Below, one piece after another: positions 16,817 to 24,686 of a stretch of DNA of 64,000 nt. The first letter of the stretch is position 1. Each line of letters starts with the position of its first letter. The notes under the pieces are model-generated. The model worked only from the letters and a program-made list of their open reading frames with translations. It did not search any database and had not been told where the DNA came from. Made by a program: the position numbers and the translations under genes. The DNA comes from Azoarcus sp. KH32C (GTDB lineage Bacteria > Pseudomonadota > Gammaproteobacteria > Burkholderiales > Rhodocyclaceae), in contig NC_020516.1 in NCBI RefSeq assembly GCF_000349945.1, positions 496,001 to 560,000 on the forward strand. Reading direction: 5' to 3'.

Positions 16817-18208
16817 ATGCGCCCGCGCTACAGCCTGCGCCGGCGGGTCGGCTGGTGGCTGCTGCCGCCGCTGCTGATCCTGCTCGCGATCAACGCGGTG
16901 TTCGCCTATCGTAGTGCGCTCGAAATCGTGAACCGCGCCTACGACCGTTCGCTCACGGCGTCGATCAAGGCGGTCGGCGAACGCACGCACTCGCTTGCGG
17001 GCGAGATCCACGTCGACATCCCGTACTCCGCGTTCGAGGCCTTCGAGGACAGCGCGCAGGAGCGGCTCTATTACGCCATCGTCGCGCCCGACGGCGCGGT
17101 GCTGACCGGCTATCCCGATCTCGCGCCGCGCGAGTTGCCGCCCGAAGGCGGTGAGGTCCGTATCGCCAACGCCGAGTACCGCGGCTACGACGTGCGCCTC
17201 GGCGCGATGCGCAAACGCCTGTACGACCCGGCGCTCAAGGGCGGCGACGCGGTGCTGATCGTCTTCGCCGAGACCACCGGCGCGCGCAATCGCCTCGCAC
17301 GCGATCTCTTCTTCGACAGCCTGCGGCGCCAACTCGCGCTGATCGGCGTCGGCGCCGTGCTGATCGTGCTCGCGCTGCGCTCGGCCTTCCGCCCGCTGGT
17401 CGAACTGCGCAACGCAATGCGCAACCGCGACGAGGAAGACCTGACCCCCGTGCCCGGCGGCAACGTGCCGAACGAGGTGGGCCCGCTGATCGACGCGATC
17501 AACCATCACATGGAGCGCCTCTCGGCGATGCTCGTCGCGCGCCGCCGCTTCCTCGCCGACGCCGCGCACCAGATCCGCACGCCGCTCGCGGTGCTGACGA
17601 CCCAGGCGGAGTATGGCCTGCGCCAGGAGGACCCGGCCGAAATGCGGCGCACGCTCGCGAGCCTGCTGGCGAGCATCCATTCGACGCGCCGGCTCGCGAA
17701 CCAGATGCTCGCGCTGTCGCACGCCGAGGCGATCAACGGCGTGATCGGCGAGCGCGCGCCGGTCGAGCTCACGGCGCTCGTGCGCGACGTCGCGATGGAC
17801 CTCGTGCCGCTCGCGCTGAAGAAGCACATCGATCTCGCCTACGAGGGTCCGGACGCGCCGATGACGCTGCAGGGCAACGCCGCGATGCTGCGCGAGATGG
17901 TCGCGAACCTCATCGACAACGCGATCCGCTACAGCCCACCGGAGTCTCAGGTCGTCGTCGCGACCGCGGCCTGGGGCGAGGAGGCGGTGATCAGCGTCTG
18001 CGACGAAGGGCCGGGCATCCCGCCGGCCGAGCGCGAGAACGTCTTCAAGCGCTTCTACCGCATCCTCGGCCAGGGCGACAGCGAAGGCAGCGGGCTGGGC
18101 CTCGCGATCGTGCGCGAGATCTGCTGGGCGCACCGCGGCAAGGTCACGCTGAAGGAGGGCGAAGGCGGGCGTGGGCTGTGCGTGGAGATCGAGTTGCCGC
18201 TCGCGTGA
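16817..18208 (+). CDS. Sensor histidine kinase, TctE-like
   Basis: A 463-residue membrane kinase. There is a first membrane helix (residues about 13-31), a periplasmic domain of about 130 residues, a second helix (about 170-190), a HAMP-like linker, the H-box FLADAAHQIRTPLAVL, N-box ANLIDNAIRYSP, and G boxes DEGPGIPP and GSGLGLAIV. The periplasmic part matches the TctE-type 2CSK_N arrangement by position. I used ATG 16817; a TTG at 16799 overlapping the upstream stop is an alternative. It may read the binding protein at 14939. Confidence 0.92.
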   Translation: MRPRYSLRRRVGWWLLPPLLILLAINAVFAYRSALEIVNRAYDRSLTASIKAVGERTHSLAGEIHVDIPYSAFEAFEDSAQERLYYAIVAPDGAVLTGYPDLAPRELPPEGGEVRIANAEYRGYDVRLGAMRKRLYDPALKGGDAVLIVFAETTGARNRLARDLFFDSLRRQLALIGVGAVLIVLALRSAFRPLVELRNAMRNRDEEDLTPVPGGNVPNEVGPLIDAINHHMERLSAMLVARRRFLADAAHQIRTPLAVLTTQAEYGLRQEDPAEMRRTLASLLASIHSTRRLANQMLALSHAEAINGVIGERAPVELTALVRDVAMDLVPLALKKHIDLAYEGPDAPMTLQGNAAMLREMVANLIDNAIRYSPPESQVVVATAAWGEEAVISVCDEGPGIPPAERENVFKRFYRILGQGDSEGSGLGLAIVREICWAHRGKVTLKEGEGGRGLCVEIELPLA

Positions 18209-18277
18209 GGGCGTTGGGGCTGCGCGTCGGGTACGGACCGCGCTATCCTGAGACTTTCCGACACGCGATTCCTGACA

Positions 18278-18823
18278 ATGAATACCTCTTCGGCCACGCC
18301 TTTCGCCCGCTGGCCCGACGTGCCCGCCTGCTACGACTGGCTGTCGCTCGACCGGCGCGGCGGCTGGCGGCTGCAGGGCGAGCCGGTCACGCATGCCGGC
18401 CTGTTGCGATTCCTTAACGACAATTACACGAGCGACGACGCCGGCAACTGGCTCGTGCATAACGGGCCGCAGCGCGTCTACGTGACGCTCGACTACACGC
18501 CGTGGGTGCTGCGGCTGCAGCCCGACGGCAACCTCGTCGCCCACACCGGCGCCGCGGCGGGTGCGGTGGACGCGGTGCATCTCGACGACGAGGGTAATGT
18601 GCTGCTGCATACGGCGCTCGGCATCGGGCTCCTCGACGACCGCGACCTGCAGGCTTTCCTCGCCGCGTGCGTCGGGGGCGACGGTGCTCCCGTCGACGAC
18701 GACGGGTGGGTCGCGCTGATGGCGGGCGAGGGGAAGGCCTTCTGGTGCGGGTTGCCACTTGCCCTCATCGCGCGCGACGAGGTTCCGGCGCGCTACGGCT
18801 TCCGGGCGAGGCCCGCGCCTTGA
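18278..18823 (+). CDS. Conserved hypothetical protein
   Basis: A 181-residue soluble protein that I do not recognise with confidence. It has a Trp-rich N-terminus (RWPDVPACYDWLSLDRRGGW), a NYTSDDAGNWLVHNGPQRVYV segment and an acidic, Leu-rich middle, with no signal peptide or membrane helix. The composition and length suggest a cytoplasmic DUF protein of Rhodocyclales. It precedes a Mut7-C gene by 14 bp in the same direction and is probably cotranscribed. Confidence 0.75.
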   Translation: MNTSSATPFARWPDVPACYDWLSLDRRGGWRLQGEPVTHAGLLRFLNDNYTSDDAGNWLVHNGPQRVYVTLDYTPWVLRLQPDGNLVAHTGAAAGAVDAVHLDDEGNVLLHTALGIGLLDDRDLQAFLAACVGGDGAPVDDDGWVALMAGEGKAFWCGLPLALIARDEVPARYGFRARPAP

Positions 18824-18837
18824 TGTGAGCGGCGGCG

Positions 18838-19578
18838 ATGGCGACGGCGAGCTTCCGCTTCTATGAGGAACTCAACGACTTCCTCGCCCCGGACCGCCGT
18901 TACCGTGAATTCCAGGCCCTCTGCGCACGGGCCGCGACCGTCAAGCACATGATCGAGGCCTGCGGCGTGCCGCACACCGAGGTCGAACTCGTGCTGGTCA
19001 ACGGGGAGTCGTCAGGCTTCGACCGCTTGCTCCACGACGGCGACCGCGTCTCCGTCTATCCGAAGTTCGAGGCCTTCGATGTCACGCCGCTCTTGCGCGT
19101 ACGCGAGCACCCACTGCGCCACATGCACTTCGTCGCCGACGCGCACCTCGGCGGACTCGCGCGCCTGCTCCGGCTGACGGGCTTCGACACGCTCTACGAC
19201 AACCATTTTGCGGACGACGCGATCGAGGCCATCGCCGCGGCCGACGGCCGCATCGTGCTCACCCGCGACCGCGAACTCCTCAAGCGCCGCACCATCACGC
19301 ACGGCTGCTACGTGCACGAGCTCAAGCCCGAACGTCAGCTACGCGAGATCTTCGACCGCCTCGACCTGGCGCGCAGCGCGCGTCCTTTCACGCTGTGCCT
19401 GGAGTGCAACGCGCCGCTGCGTGCAATCGACAAGGCCCTCGTCGAAGACCGCCTGCCGCCCAGCGTGCGCGAACGCCATCAGCGCTTCAGCACCTGCGAT
19501 GTGTGTCGGCGCGTGTTCTGGGAAGGCTCGCACTGGGTGAAGATGCACGACCTCGTCGGGCGCCTGCTGGGAGACTGA
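18838..19578 (+). CDS. Mut7-C RNase domain protein with N-terminal ubiquitin-like domain
   Basis: A 246-residue protein. Residues about 1-85 are a ThiS/MoaD-like beta-grasp domain (ending in DGDRVSVYPKFEAFD). Residues about 90-246 are a Mut7-C domain: FVADAHLGGLARLLRLTGFDT with conserved Asp, VLTRDRELLKRR, and a zinc ribbon made by CLECN and CDVC. The Mut7-C domain has a PIN-like nuclease fold by family knowledge; the target RNA is unknown. ATG at 18838 is immediately preceded by a weak Shine-Dalgarno (GAGCGGCGG). Confidence 0.88.
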   Translation: MATASFRFYEELNDFLAPDRRYREFQALCARAATVKHMIEACGVPHTEVELVLVNGESSGFDRLLHDGDRVSVYPKFEAFDVTPLLRVREHPLRHMHFVADAHLGGLARLLRLTGFDTLYDNHFADDAIEAIAAADGRIVLTRDRELLKRRTITHGCYVHELKPERQLREIFDRLDLARSARPFTLCLECNAPLRAIDKALVEDRLPPSVRERHQRFSTCDVCRRVFWEGSHWVKMHDLVGRLLGD

Positions 19579-19590
19579 GCGCCGCCCGGC

Positions 19591-20703
19591 TCAGCGCGTC
19601 GGCATCTGCGCGACCGTATCGCGGCTGATGCGGATGTCGGTCGCCATCAGGTAGTAGATGACGCCCTTCGGGTCGATCGTGCGGATCTGCACCGGCAGGC
19701 TGAAGTGTTCGATCGCGATCCACACGTCGGTCATCTCGCGCCCGGTGCCGTAGGACGCGCGCAGGTGCAGCGTGCGCCAGACCTGGCCCCAGGGCATCTG
19801 TAGCGCTTCCTCGCCGATCTGCTCGAGGCGGTACTCCACCAAGGTGCCGCCCGTGGTCACGGCCAGGTTACCGCTGCTGACGACGCCCGGATAGCCGATC
19901 TGGTAGAGGAAGGACAGCGTGTCCTGCGCATTCTCCGGCAGTGGCGCGGTGCCGGCAGCGCTGCGGATCTGGCCCTTTTTCCAGTCCATCTCGACGGCGA
20001 GTTCGCCGGGGCGGCCTTCCTGGCGTTCGACGAAGCGATCCGGACGCAGGCCGGCGGCCGTGAAGTGACCGGTGCTTTCCCACAGCTTGCGCCCGGGCTG
20101 GAACCACGGGATCGGTGTGACGGTGACCGGTTCGGACAGGGCGGAGAATTCGTAGCTGCCGTCTTCCTTGATCTCCCACTGGTGCGTGTTGCGGCCCATC
20201 GGGTAGCGGCGCTCGCCCATGAAGGCGGCGTAGCTGATGCGCCCCGCGCGCGGCCAGGCGCTGCTGCCGCCGGGGGCGGCGTCGGGCGAGGGGGTGGCCG
20301 CGGCTGCTGCGCTGTCGGCGGGACCCGCCGGCGTGTCGGTCGTTGCGACGTTTTCGGGCGCGGCTGCCGTTTCGGGTGCGGGTTCCGGCTTTGCCGGTTC
20401 GGGCGGCGGTTCCGGCGCCTCGATCGGCTTGTCGGTGATCGCGGCTTCCGGCTTCTTCGGCGGCGGCTTCGGACGCGGCGGTTTCTTTTCGGCGGCGGGG
20501 GCGGGCTGGGCGGCTGCGGCGAGCGGTTCGGGCTTCGGCAGCGTGCGCACGAGCGTGACGTCGAGCGGCTGAAGGTCGGGTGGCGGGCGCAGGTCGAGGC
20601 GCGTGCCGACGAAGAGCAGCGCATGCAACAGGAGCGACAGACCGAGGGCGATCAGCAGGCGGCGCGGGACGGCGGGGGAGCGGTACGGCTTGGATTCGGG
20701 CAT
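19591..20703 (-). CDS. DUF3108 domain protein with membrane anchor and Pro-rich linker
   Basis: A 370-residue protein of unknown function. Residues about 14-32 form a single N-terminal membrane helix (LLIALGLSLLLHALLFVGT). Residues about 50-150 are a Pro/Lys/Glu/Ala-rich linker reminiscent of TonB. The periplasmic C-terminal domain (about 150-370) is DUF3108-like, with the YPMGRNTHQWEIKEDGSY, QEGRPGELAVEMDW and DVWIAIEHFSLPVQIR segments. It converges on the Mut7-C gene. A role in the cell envelope is likely from topology; nothing more specific is supportable. The 165 bp between it and the LysR gene has no gene. Confidence 0.85.
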   Translation of the reverse strand: MPESKPYRSPAVPRRLLIALGLSLLLHALLFVGTRLDLRPPPDLQPLDVTLVRTLPKPEPLAAAAQPAPAAEKKPPRPKPPPKKPEAAITDKPIEAPEPPPEPAKPEPAPETAAAPENVATTDTPAGPADSAAAAATPSPDAAPGGSSAWPRAGRISYAAFMGERRYPMGRNTHQWEIKEDGSYEFSALSEPVTVTPIPWFQPGRKLWESTGHFTAAGLRPDRFVERQEGRPGELAVEMDWKKGQIRSAAGTAPLPENAQDTLSFLYQIGYPGVVSSGNLAVTTGGTLVEYRLEQIGEEALQMPWGQVWRTLHLRASYGTGREMTDVWIAIEHFSLPVQIRTIDPKGVIYYLMATDIRISRDTVAQMPTR

Positions 20704-20869
20704 GGATCAGCGCCTGTGCGCCAGTGGAGGCCAGGGCATTCCGGCGGTGGGCTGCCATTCTACCGCGCCCGGCCTGTCGCTTCGGGCTCGTCCGCGGCAA
20801 TGCCGGATGCAAAAAGATTGTATTGTCATGGACACGGGCGGGTTTGCTCAAGTCGACCGTGTCGGCGGC

Positions 20870-21784
20870 TCACGTGGCGGCCGGAGCGTGCAGCATCTCG
20901 CGGTAGAAATCGACGAAAGCTCGCACGCGGGCCGGCAGATGCCGTCCGGGCGGGTAGACGGCATACACGCCGCCGCGCGCGAGCGACCACTCGGGCAGCA
21001 GGCGCACGAGGCGCCCGTCGGCGATCGCCGCTTCGGCGCTGAACTGGTCGAGCGCCGAGATGCCCGCCCCGCTTTCGAGCAGCGCCCGCAGCGTCGCCGC
21101 GGAGTCGGCCCGCAGGCGGCTACGCATGCGCACGCTGCGCACTTCGCCGGCCGGCGAAGTGAATTGCCAGGTGAGCGGCGAGGGCAGCAGGCTCAGCGCG
21201 ACCCAGGGGTGGTCGGCGAGGGCTTCGGGCCGCTCGGGCCGCGGCGCGTCGCGCAGGTAGTCCGGCGAGGCCACGACGCACTGTTCGAAGTCCGTGAGCT
21301 TCACCGCGCGCTGGGTCGAGTCGCGCAGCCAGCCCATGCGGAAGCTGACGTCGATGCCTTCCTCGACGAGATCGACGACGCGGTCGCTGGTGCGCAGCTC
21401 GATCTGCAGGCCGGGGTGCAGTGCCGCGAAGGCGGCGACGACGCGCCCGAGCGACTGCACGGCGTGATCGACGGTGCAGCCGATGCGCAACGTGCCGGTG
21501 AGTTCGGCCGGGCTGCTGCCGAGTTGGGCGAGCGCGTCCTCGATGCCGCGCAGGCGCGGCGCGCACTCGTCGTAGAGCATCTGGCCGGCGTCCGTCAGGG
21601 CGACACGGCGCGTGGTGCGCGAGAACAGGCTTGCGCCGAGATGGGTCTCGAGCCGTCCGATTTCGAGGCTGACCTTGGCCTTCGCGATGCCGAGGCGATC
21701 GGCCGCCGCGGTGAAGCCGCCGGCTTCGGCAACGGCGGCGAAGATCGACAGCGCGTTGAGATCGATGCGGTCAGAGAGGCTCAT
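20870..21784 (-). CDS. LysR-family transcriptional regulator
   Basis: A 304-residue regulator with an N-terminal winged HTH (LNALSIFAAVAEAGGFTAAADRLGIAKAKVS is spread over residues 9-39, followed by RLETHLGASLFSRTTRRVALTDAG) and a two-lobe effector domain starting near residue 95. It is divergent from an NAD(P)-binding reductase gene, and the shared 120-bp AT-richer region contains two CAATT/AATTG inverted repeats, so it probably controls that gene and itself. The effector is unknown. Confidence 0.93.
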   Translation of the reverse strand: MSLSDRIDLNALSIFAAVAEAGGFTAAADRLGIAKAKVSLEIGRLETHLGASLFSRTTRRVALTDAGQMLYDECAPRLRGIEDALAQLGSSPAELTGTLRIGCTVDHAVQSLGRVVAAFAALHPGLQIELRTSDRVVDLVEEGIDVSFRMGWLRDSTQRAVKLTDFEQCVVASPDYLRDAPRPERPEALADHPWVALSLLPSPLTWQFTSPAGEVRSVRMRSRLRADSAATLRALLESGAGISALDQFSAEAAIADGRLVRLLPEWSLARGGVYAVYPPGRHLPARVRAFVDFYREMLHAPAAT

Positions 21785-21786
21785 TT

Positions 21787-21881
21787 CAATTGTCCAGAAT
21801 TGGAAAACAGTGAATTTTCACTGTTGCGGTTTTTCTCTGCAATCGGGATTGCGATGATGGCGCCGTTCCAATTTCAAATTG
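21787..21881. promoter_or_regulatory. Divergent LysR/reductase control region with three inverted repeats
   Basis: Three dyads lie in 95 bp: CAATT-N6-AATTG (21787-21802), ACAGTGA-ATTT-TCACTGT (21807-21824, perfect) and CAATTT-C-AAATTG (21869-21881, perfect). The CAATT/AATTG half-sites occur near each gene start, as expected for a LysR recognition and activation site pair. The area is markedly AT-richer than its surroundings. Confidence 0.65.
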
Positions 21882-21904
21882 ATCCTCTACGAAAGGTGAT
21901 GCAG

Positions 21905-22543
21905 ATGAAGATTGCTCTGATCGGTGCTTCGGGTTACGTCGGTTCCGCGCTGCTGAGGGAAGCGCTTGCGCGCGGGCTGCAGGTGAAGGCGCTGGTGTCG
22001 AATCCTGCGAAGATTGCCGCGCAGGCGGGCCTCGAGGTCGCGAAGGTCGATGTGCTGGACACGGCTGCGCTGGCCGCACAGCTTCGTGGCGTGGATGCCG
22101 TCGTCTCGGCCTTCAGCGGCCACGCGCAGAGCGACGTGTTCGGCTACTACGTGCAGGGCATCCGCTCGATCATCGCGGCGGCGAAAGAGGCCCGTGTGCC
22201 GCGCCTGCTGGTCGTCGGTGGCGCCGGCAGCCTCGAAGTGGCGCCGGGCGTGCAGCTCGTCGATACGCCGGAATTCCCGGCGCAGTGGAAGGGCACGGCC
22301 GAAGGTGCGCGCGAGGCGCTGAAGCTGCTGCGGGCCGAGCCGGCGCTCGACTGGACGATGCTGAGCCCCTCGGCCCACCTCGAACCGGGTGAGCGCAGCG
22401 GCAAGTTCCGCCTTGGCACCGACCAGTTGCTCGTCGACGCGCAGGGCGAGAGCCGGATCTCGGTCGAGGATTACGCGGTCGCGATGATCGACGAGGTCGA
22501 GAAGGCGGCGCACTCGCGGCACCGCTTTACCGTGGGCTATTGA
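21905..22543 (+). CDS. NAD(P)-binding oxidoreductase, SDR-like (NmrA/YwnB type)
   Basis: A 212-residue Rossmann-fold protein starting MKIALIGASGYVGSALLREAL, with the GxxGxxG dinucleotide motif, VDAVVSAFSG and LLVVGGAGSLEV segments of atypical SDRs that act as NAD(P)H-dependent reductases or redox sensors. No catalytic YxxxK is obvious, which is normal for this subgroup. ATG 21905 has AAAGG 8 bases upstream; ATG 21899 is too close to it. It is divergent from the LysR regulator. Confidence 0.85.
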   Translation: MKIALIGASGYVGSALLREALARGLQVKALVSNPAKIAAQAGLEVAKVDVLDTAALAAQLRGVDAVVSAFSGHAQSDVFGYYVQGIRSIIAAAKEARVPRLLVVGGAGSLEVAPGVQLVDTPEFPAQWKGTAEGAREALKLLRAEPALDWTMLSPSAHLEPGERSGKFRLGTDQLLVDAQGESRISVEDYAVAMIDEVEKAAHSRHRFTVGY

Positions 22544-22575
22544 GCTGGCGGGGGCGACGACCGCCCCCGAAGGTT

Positions 22576-22944
22576 CTAAAGATTGCCGACGCAAGTGATC
22601 GCGGTTCGGACCGAGCTGTTGATCAGGCTTGCATCGTTGAGCTTCGGCTTTGGTGCGCCGGCAAGGGCGGTGGCCGCGTTAGAGATGTCCTCGAGTTTGT
22701 CGATCGCGTCCGGAAACTTCTGCAGCTGGATCTTGGCGGCGGCGGCATCGAGCTTGGCGAGCAGGTTGCTCTGGTCCGTCGCGGCACTTCTGCCGAGGAA
22801 CGTGCCCGCCATGATTGCGGCCTCCACGGCGTTGAGTTCCGGGGCGCACGCGACCGTATAGTGTGTCGCCTGCGCTGGCCCGGCGCCGAAGGCGCAGGCA
22901 GCGGAAATCAGTGCGGCAGCAAGGGTCCGGTTTGCGAGTGACAT
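22576..22944 (-). CDS. Secreted hypothetical protein, 122 residues
   Basis: A small exported protein with a signal peptide (MSLANRTLAAALISAACAFG, cleavage near AQA) and two Cys (in VACAPEL and at the C-terminal TCVGNL) that could form a disulfide. The middle is helical (LLAKLDAAAAKIQLQKFPDAIDKLEDIS). A strong Shine-Dalgarno (AGGAGGAAGATC) precedes the ATG, supporting expression. I do not recognise a family. The 148 bp upstream has no gene and is AT-richer near 22980-23040. Confidence 0.75.
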   Translation of the reverse strand: MSLANRTLAAALISAACAFGAGPAQATHYTVACAPELNAVEAAIMAGTFLGRSAATDQSNLLAKLDAAAAKIQLQKFPDAIDKLEDISNAATALAGAPKPKLNDASLINSSVRTAITCVGNL

Positions 22945-23092
22945 GATCTTCCTCCTGTTCGGAATTGATTCGGGGGCAGCTTTCCAAATATAGGAGGGCG
23001 ATTTCAAAAACACTACTCGCGTATATGGTATTTCGGCGTCGATCGTGATCGAGGATGCGCAGGGTGACGATCTCCTGCGTTCAGGGCGAGGC

Positions 23093-23359
23093 CTAGCCGC
23101 CGCTCAGCGCCCCCACGATCACCAGTTCGTCTCCGTCCGCGATGGGCTGGGCGAGCGTCAGGGCGCCGTTGCCGTTGAGGAAGAAGCGCACGTGCGGGCG
23201 GATCGCGCCGTGTTCGTCGACGACGCGAAAGCGCAGGCCGGGGAAGCGCCGGTCGATGTCGTCGAGCACGGCGCCCAGCGTCGCGCCCTCGACTTCGAGT
23301 TGCGATAGGCCCCCCGTGTAGCTGAAGAGCTGGCCGGGGATGCGAACCCGTACGCTCAC
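23093..23359 (-). CDS. MoaD/ThiS-family small sulfur-carrier-like protein
   Basis: An 88-residue beta-grasp protein (MSVRVRIPGQLFSYTGG...) ending in a GALSGG tail, with Gly-Gly as the last residues as required for adenylation and thiocarboxylation in MoaD/ThiS carriers. It contains HVRFFLNG and the DELVIVGALSGG end typical of the MoaD_arch-like branch. It lies 79 bp downstream of a BNR-repeat protein on the same strand; this pairing recurs in bacteria and suggests a role outside molybdopterin synthesis. No MoaE is in the window. Confidence 0.88.
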   Translation of the reverse strand: MSVRVRIPGQLFSYTGGLSQLEVEGATLGAVLDDIDRRFPGLRFRVVDEHGAIRPHVRFFLNGNGALTLAQPIADGDELVIVGALSGG

Positions 23360-23405
23360 TTGACTACCCTCCTGTCGCTACGCGACATCCTCCCCGAGGG
23401 AAGGT

Positions 23406-23440
23406 GAGCGCCCCCTTCGGGCGGCCGGGCGGGGGCGCTC
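23406..23440. repeat. GC-rich REP-like hairpin
   Basis: A perfect 10-bp stem GAGCGCCCCC/GGGGGCGCTC encloses a TTCGGGCGGCCGGGC loop; the right arm overlaps the stop codon of the BNR protein. The preceding CCTCCCCGAGGGAAGG also has internal symmetry. The look is that of a repetitive extragenic palindrome, but a second copy was not found in the window. Confidence 0.55.
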
Positions 23441-24560
23441 ATGCGGCCCCCACCGCCGCCTCGACCGAGAAGATCTCGGGCAGATGCTCGGCGATGCGGC
23501 GCCACGAGGCGCCTTCGTCCGTGCTCGCCCACAGTTCGCCGCTGGTCGTGCCGAAGTAGAGCCCGAGCGGATCGCCCGCGTCGGCGCAGAAGGCCTGGCG
23601 CTTGACAGTCCACCATGCGTGCTCCGATGGCATCCCACTGTCCTGGCGTATCCAGCTTTCGCCACCATCGCGGCTGCAGTACGCGGCAGGCCGGCCGCCG
23701 GGGGAGGTGCGCGGCCAGTTCTCGGTGCCGTCCATCGGGAACACCCACAGCGTGTCCGGGTCGCGCGGATGCAGTACGACAGGGAAGCCGATGTCGCCGA
23801 TTTCGGTCGGCATCGCGCGGCCGATGCGCTGCCAGGTGTCGCCGGGGCGGTCGAGGCGGTAGATACCGCAGTGGTTCTGCTGGTACAGGCGGTCGGGGGC
23901 GAGCGGGTGCAGCGCGACGTGGTGCGGATCGTGGCCGAATTCGGCGTTGGGGTCGGGCAGGAATTCCGCGGCAACCCCGCGGTTGAGCGGGCGCCAGTTC
24001 GCGCCGGCGTCGGTCGTCTCGAAGGTGCCGCCCGAGGACACGGACACGTACATGTGCTTGGCGTCGCGCGGGTCGACCAGGATCGAATGCAGCGGCGGGC
24101 CACCGGGAATCGGTCCGACCGCCTCGCGGATGACCGGCATCAGGCCGCGGTTGAAGCCGGCGACTTCCTGCCACGTGTCGCCGCCGTCTTCGGAGCGGAA
24201 CAGCCCCGGTGGCACCGTGCCGGCGTACCACACGTCGGGTTCCGACGCGTGGCCGGGCGCGAGCCAGAAGACGATGTCGACGCTCGCGGCTTTCGGGTCG
24301 TCGGACGGGGCGAAGGCGGGTGGTTTGCTCGCCTCCTGCCAGGTGTCGCCGAAATCGGTCGAACGGAACAGGCTGGGGCCGAGATGGCCGGGACGCGTGC
24401 CCATCAGCAGCGTCCTGCGGTCGCGCGGATCGAGCACCATGTGATGCACGGCCGAGCCGAGGAAGCGGGGACCGGCGAGTTGCCAATATTGTCGGCTGGC
24501 GTCGCCGCGGAGGAAGAATGCGCCCTTGCGCGTCCCGATCAGCAAAACGACGTGGTCCAT
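23439..24560 (-). CDS. WD40/YVTN/BNR-like repeat protein (sialidase-fold, VPS10-like)
   Basis: A 373-residue beta-propeller candidate with repeated Asp-box (BNR) units: SLFRSTDFGDTWQE, GLFRSEDGGDTWQEV, GTFETTDAGANWRP, AYCSRDGGESWIRQ and ELWASTDEGASWRR. There is no signal peptide (MDHVVLLIGTRKGAFFLRGD), so it is probably cytoplasmic. Catalytic sialidase residues were not identified and enzymatic function is not claimed. The ATG at 24560 has GGAGGG about 9 bases upstream; a TTG 15 bases earlier is possible. It is cotranscribed with the MoaD-like gene. Confidence 0.88.
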   Translation of the reverse strand: MDHVVLLIGTRKGAFFLRGDASRQYWQLAGPRFLGSAVHHMVLDPRDRRTLLMGTRPGHLGPSLFRSTDFGDTWQEASKPPAFAPSDDPKAASVDIVFWLAPGHASEPDVWYAGTVPPGLFRSEDGGDTWQEVAGFNRGLMPVIREAVGPIPGGPPLHSILVDPRDAKHMYVSVSSGGTFETTDAGANWRPLNRGVAAEFLPDPNAEFGHDPHHVALHPLAPDRLYQQNHCGIYRLDRPGDTWQRIGRAMPTEIGDIGFPVVLHPRDPDTLWVFPMDGTENWPRTSPGGRPAAYCSRDGGESWIRQDSGMPSEHAWWTVKRQAFCADAGDPLGLYFGTTSGELWASTDEGASWRRIAEHLPEIFSVEAAVGAA

Positions 24561-24686
24561 GCGTTTGCCCTCCAAGAGCTATCAGGATAGATAGTCTGCC
24601 ACTGGAAACAAGGCGCCCGGAGGCGGGGCGACACTGCGTTACACTTGCCGGCCACGCTTCCCGCGCCCCGACCCCGCGATCCCGAC

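Noticed and set aside
23406..23440. Transposon end or CRISPR-like repeat
   Set aside because: Single hairpin without a second copy, transposase or spacers.
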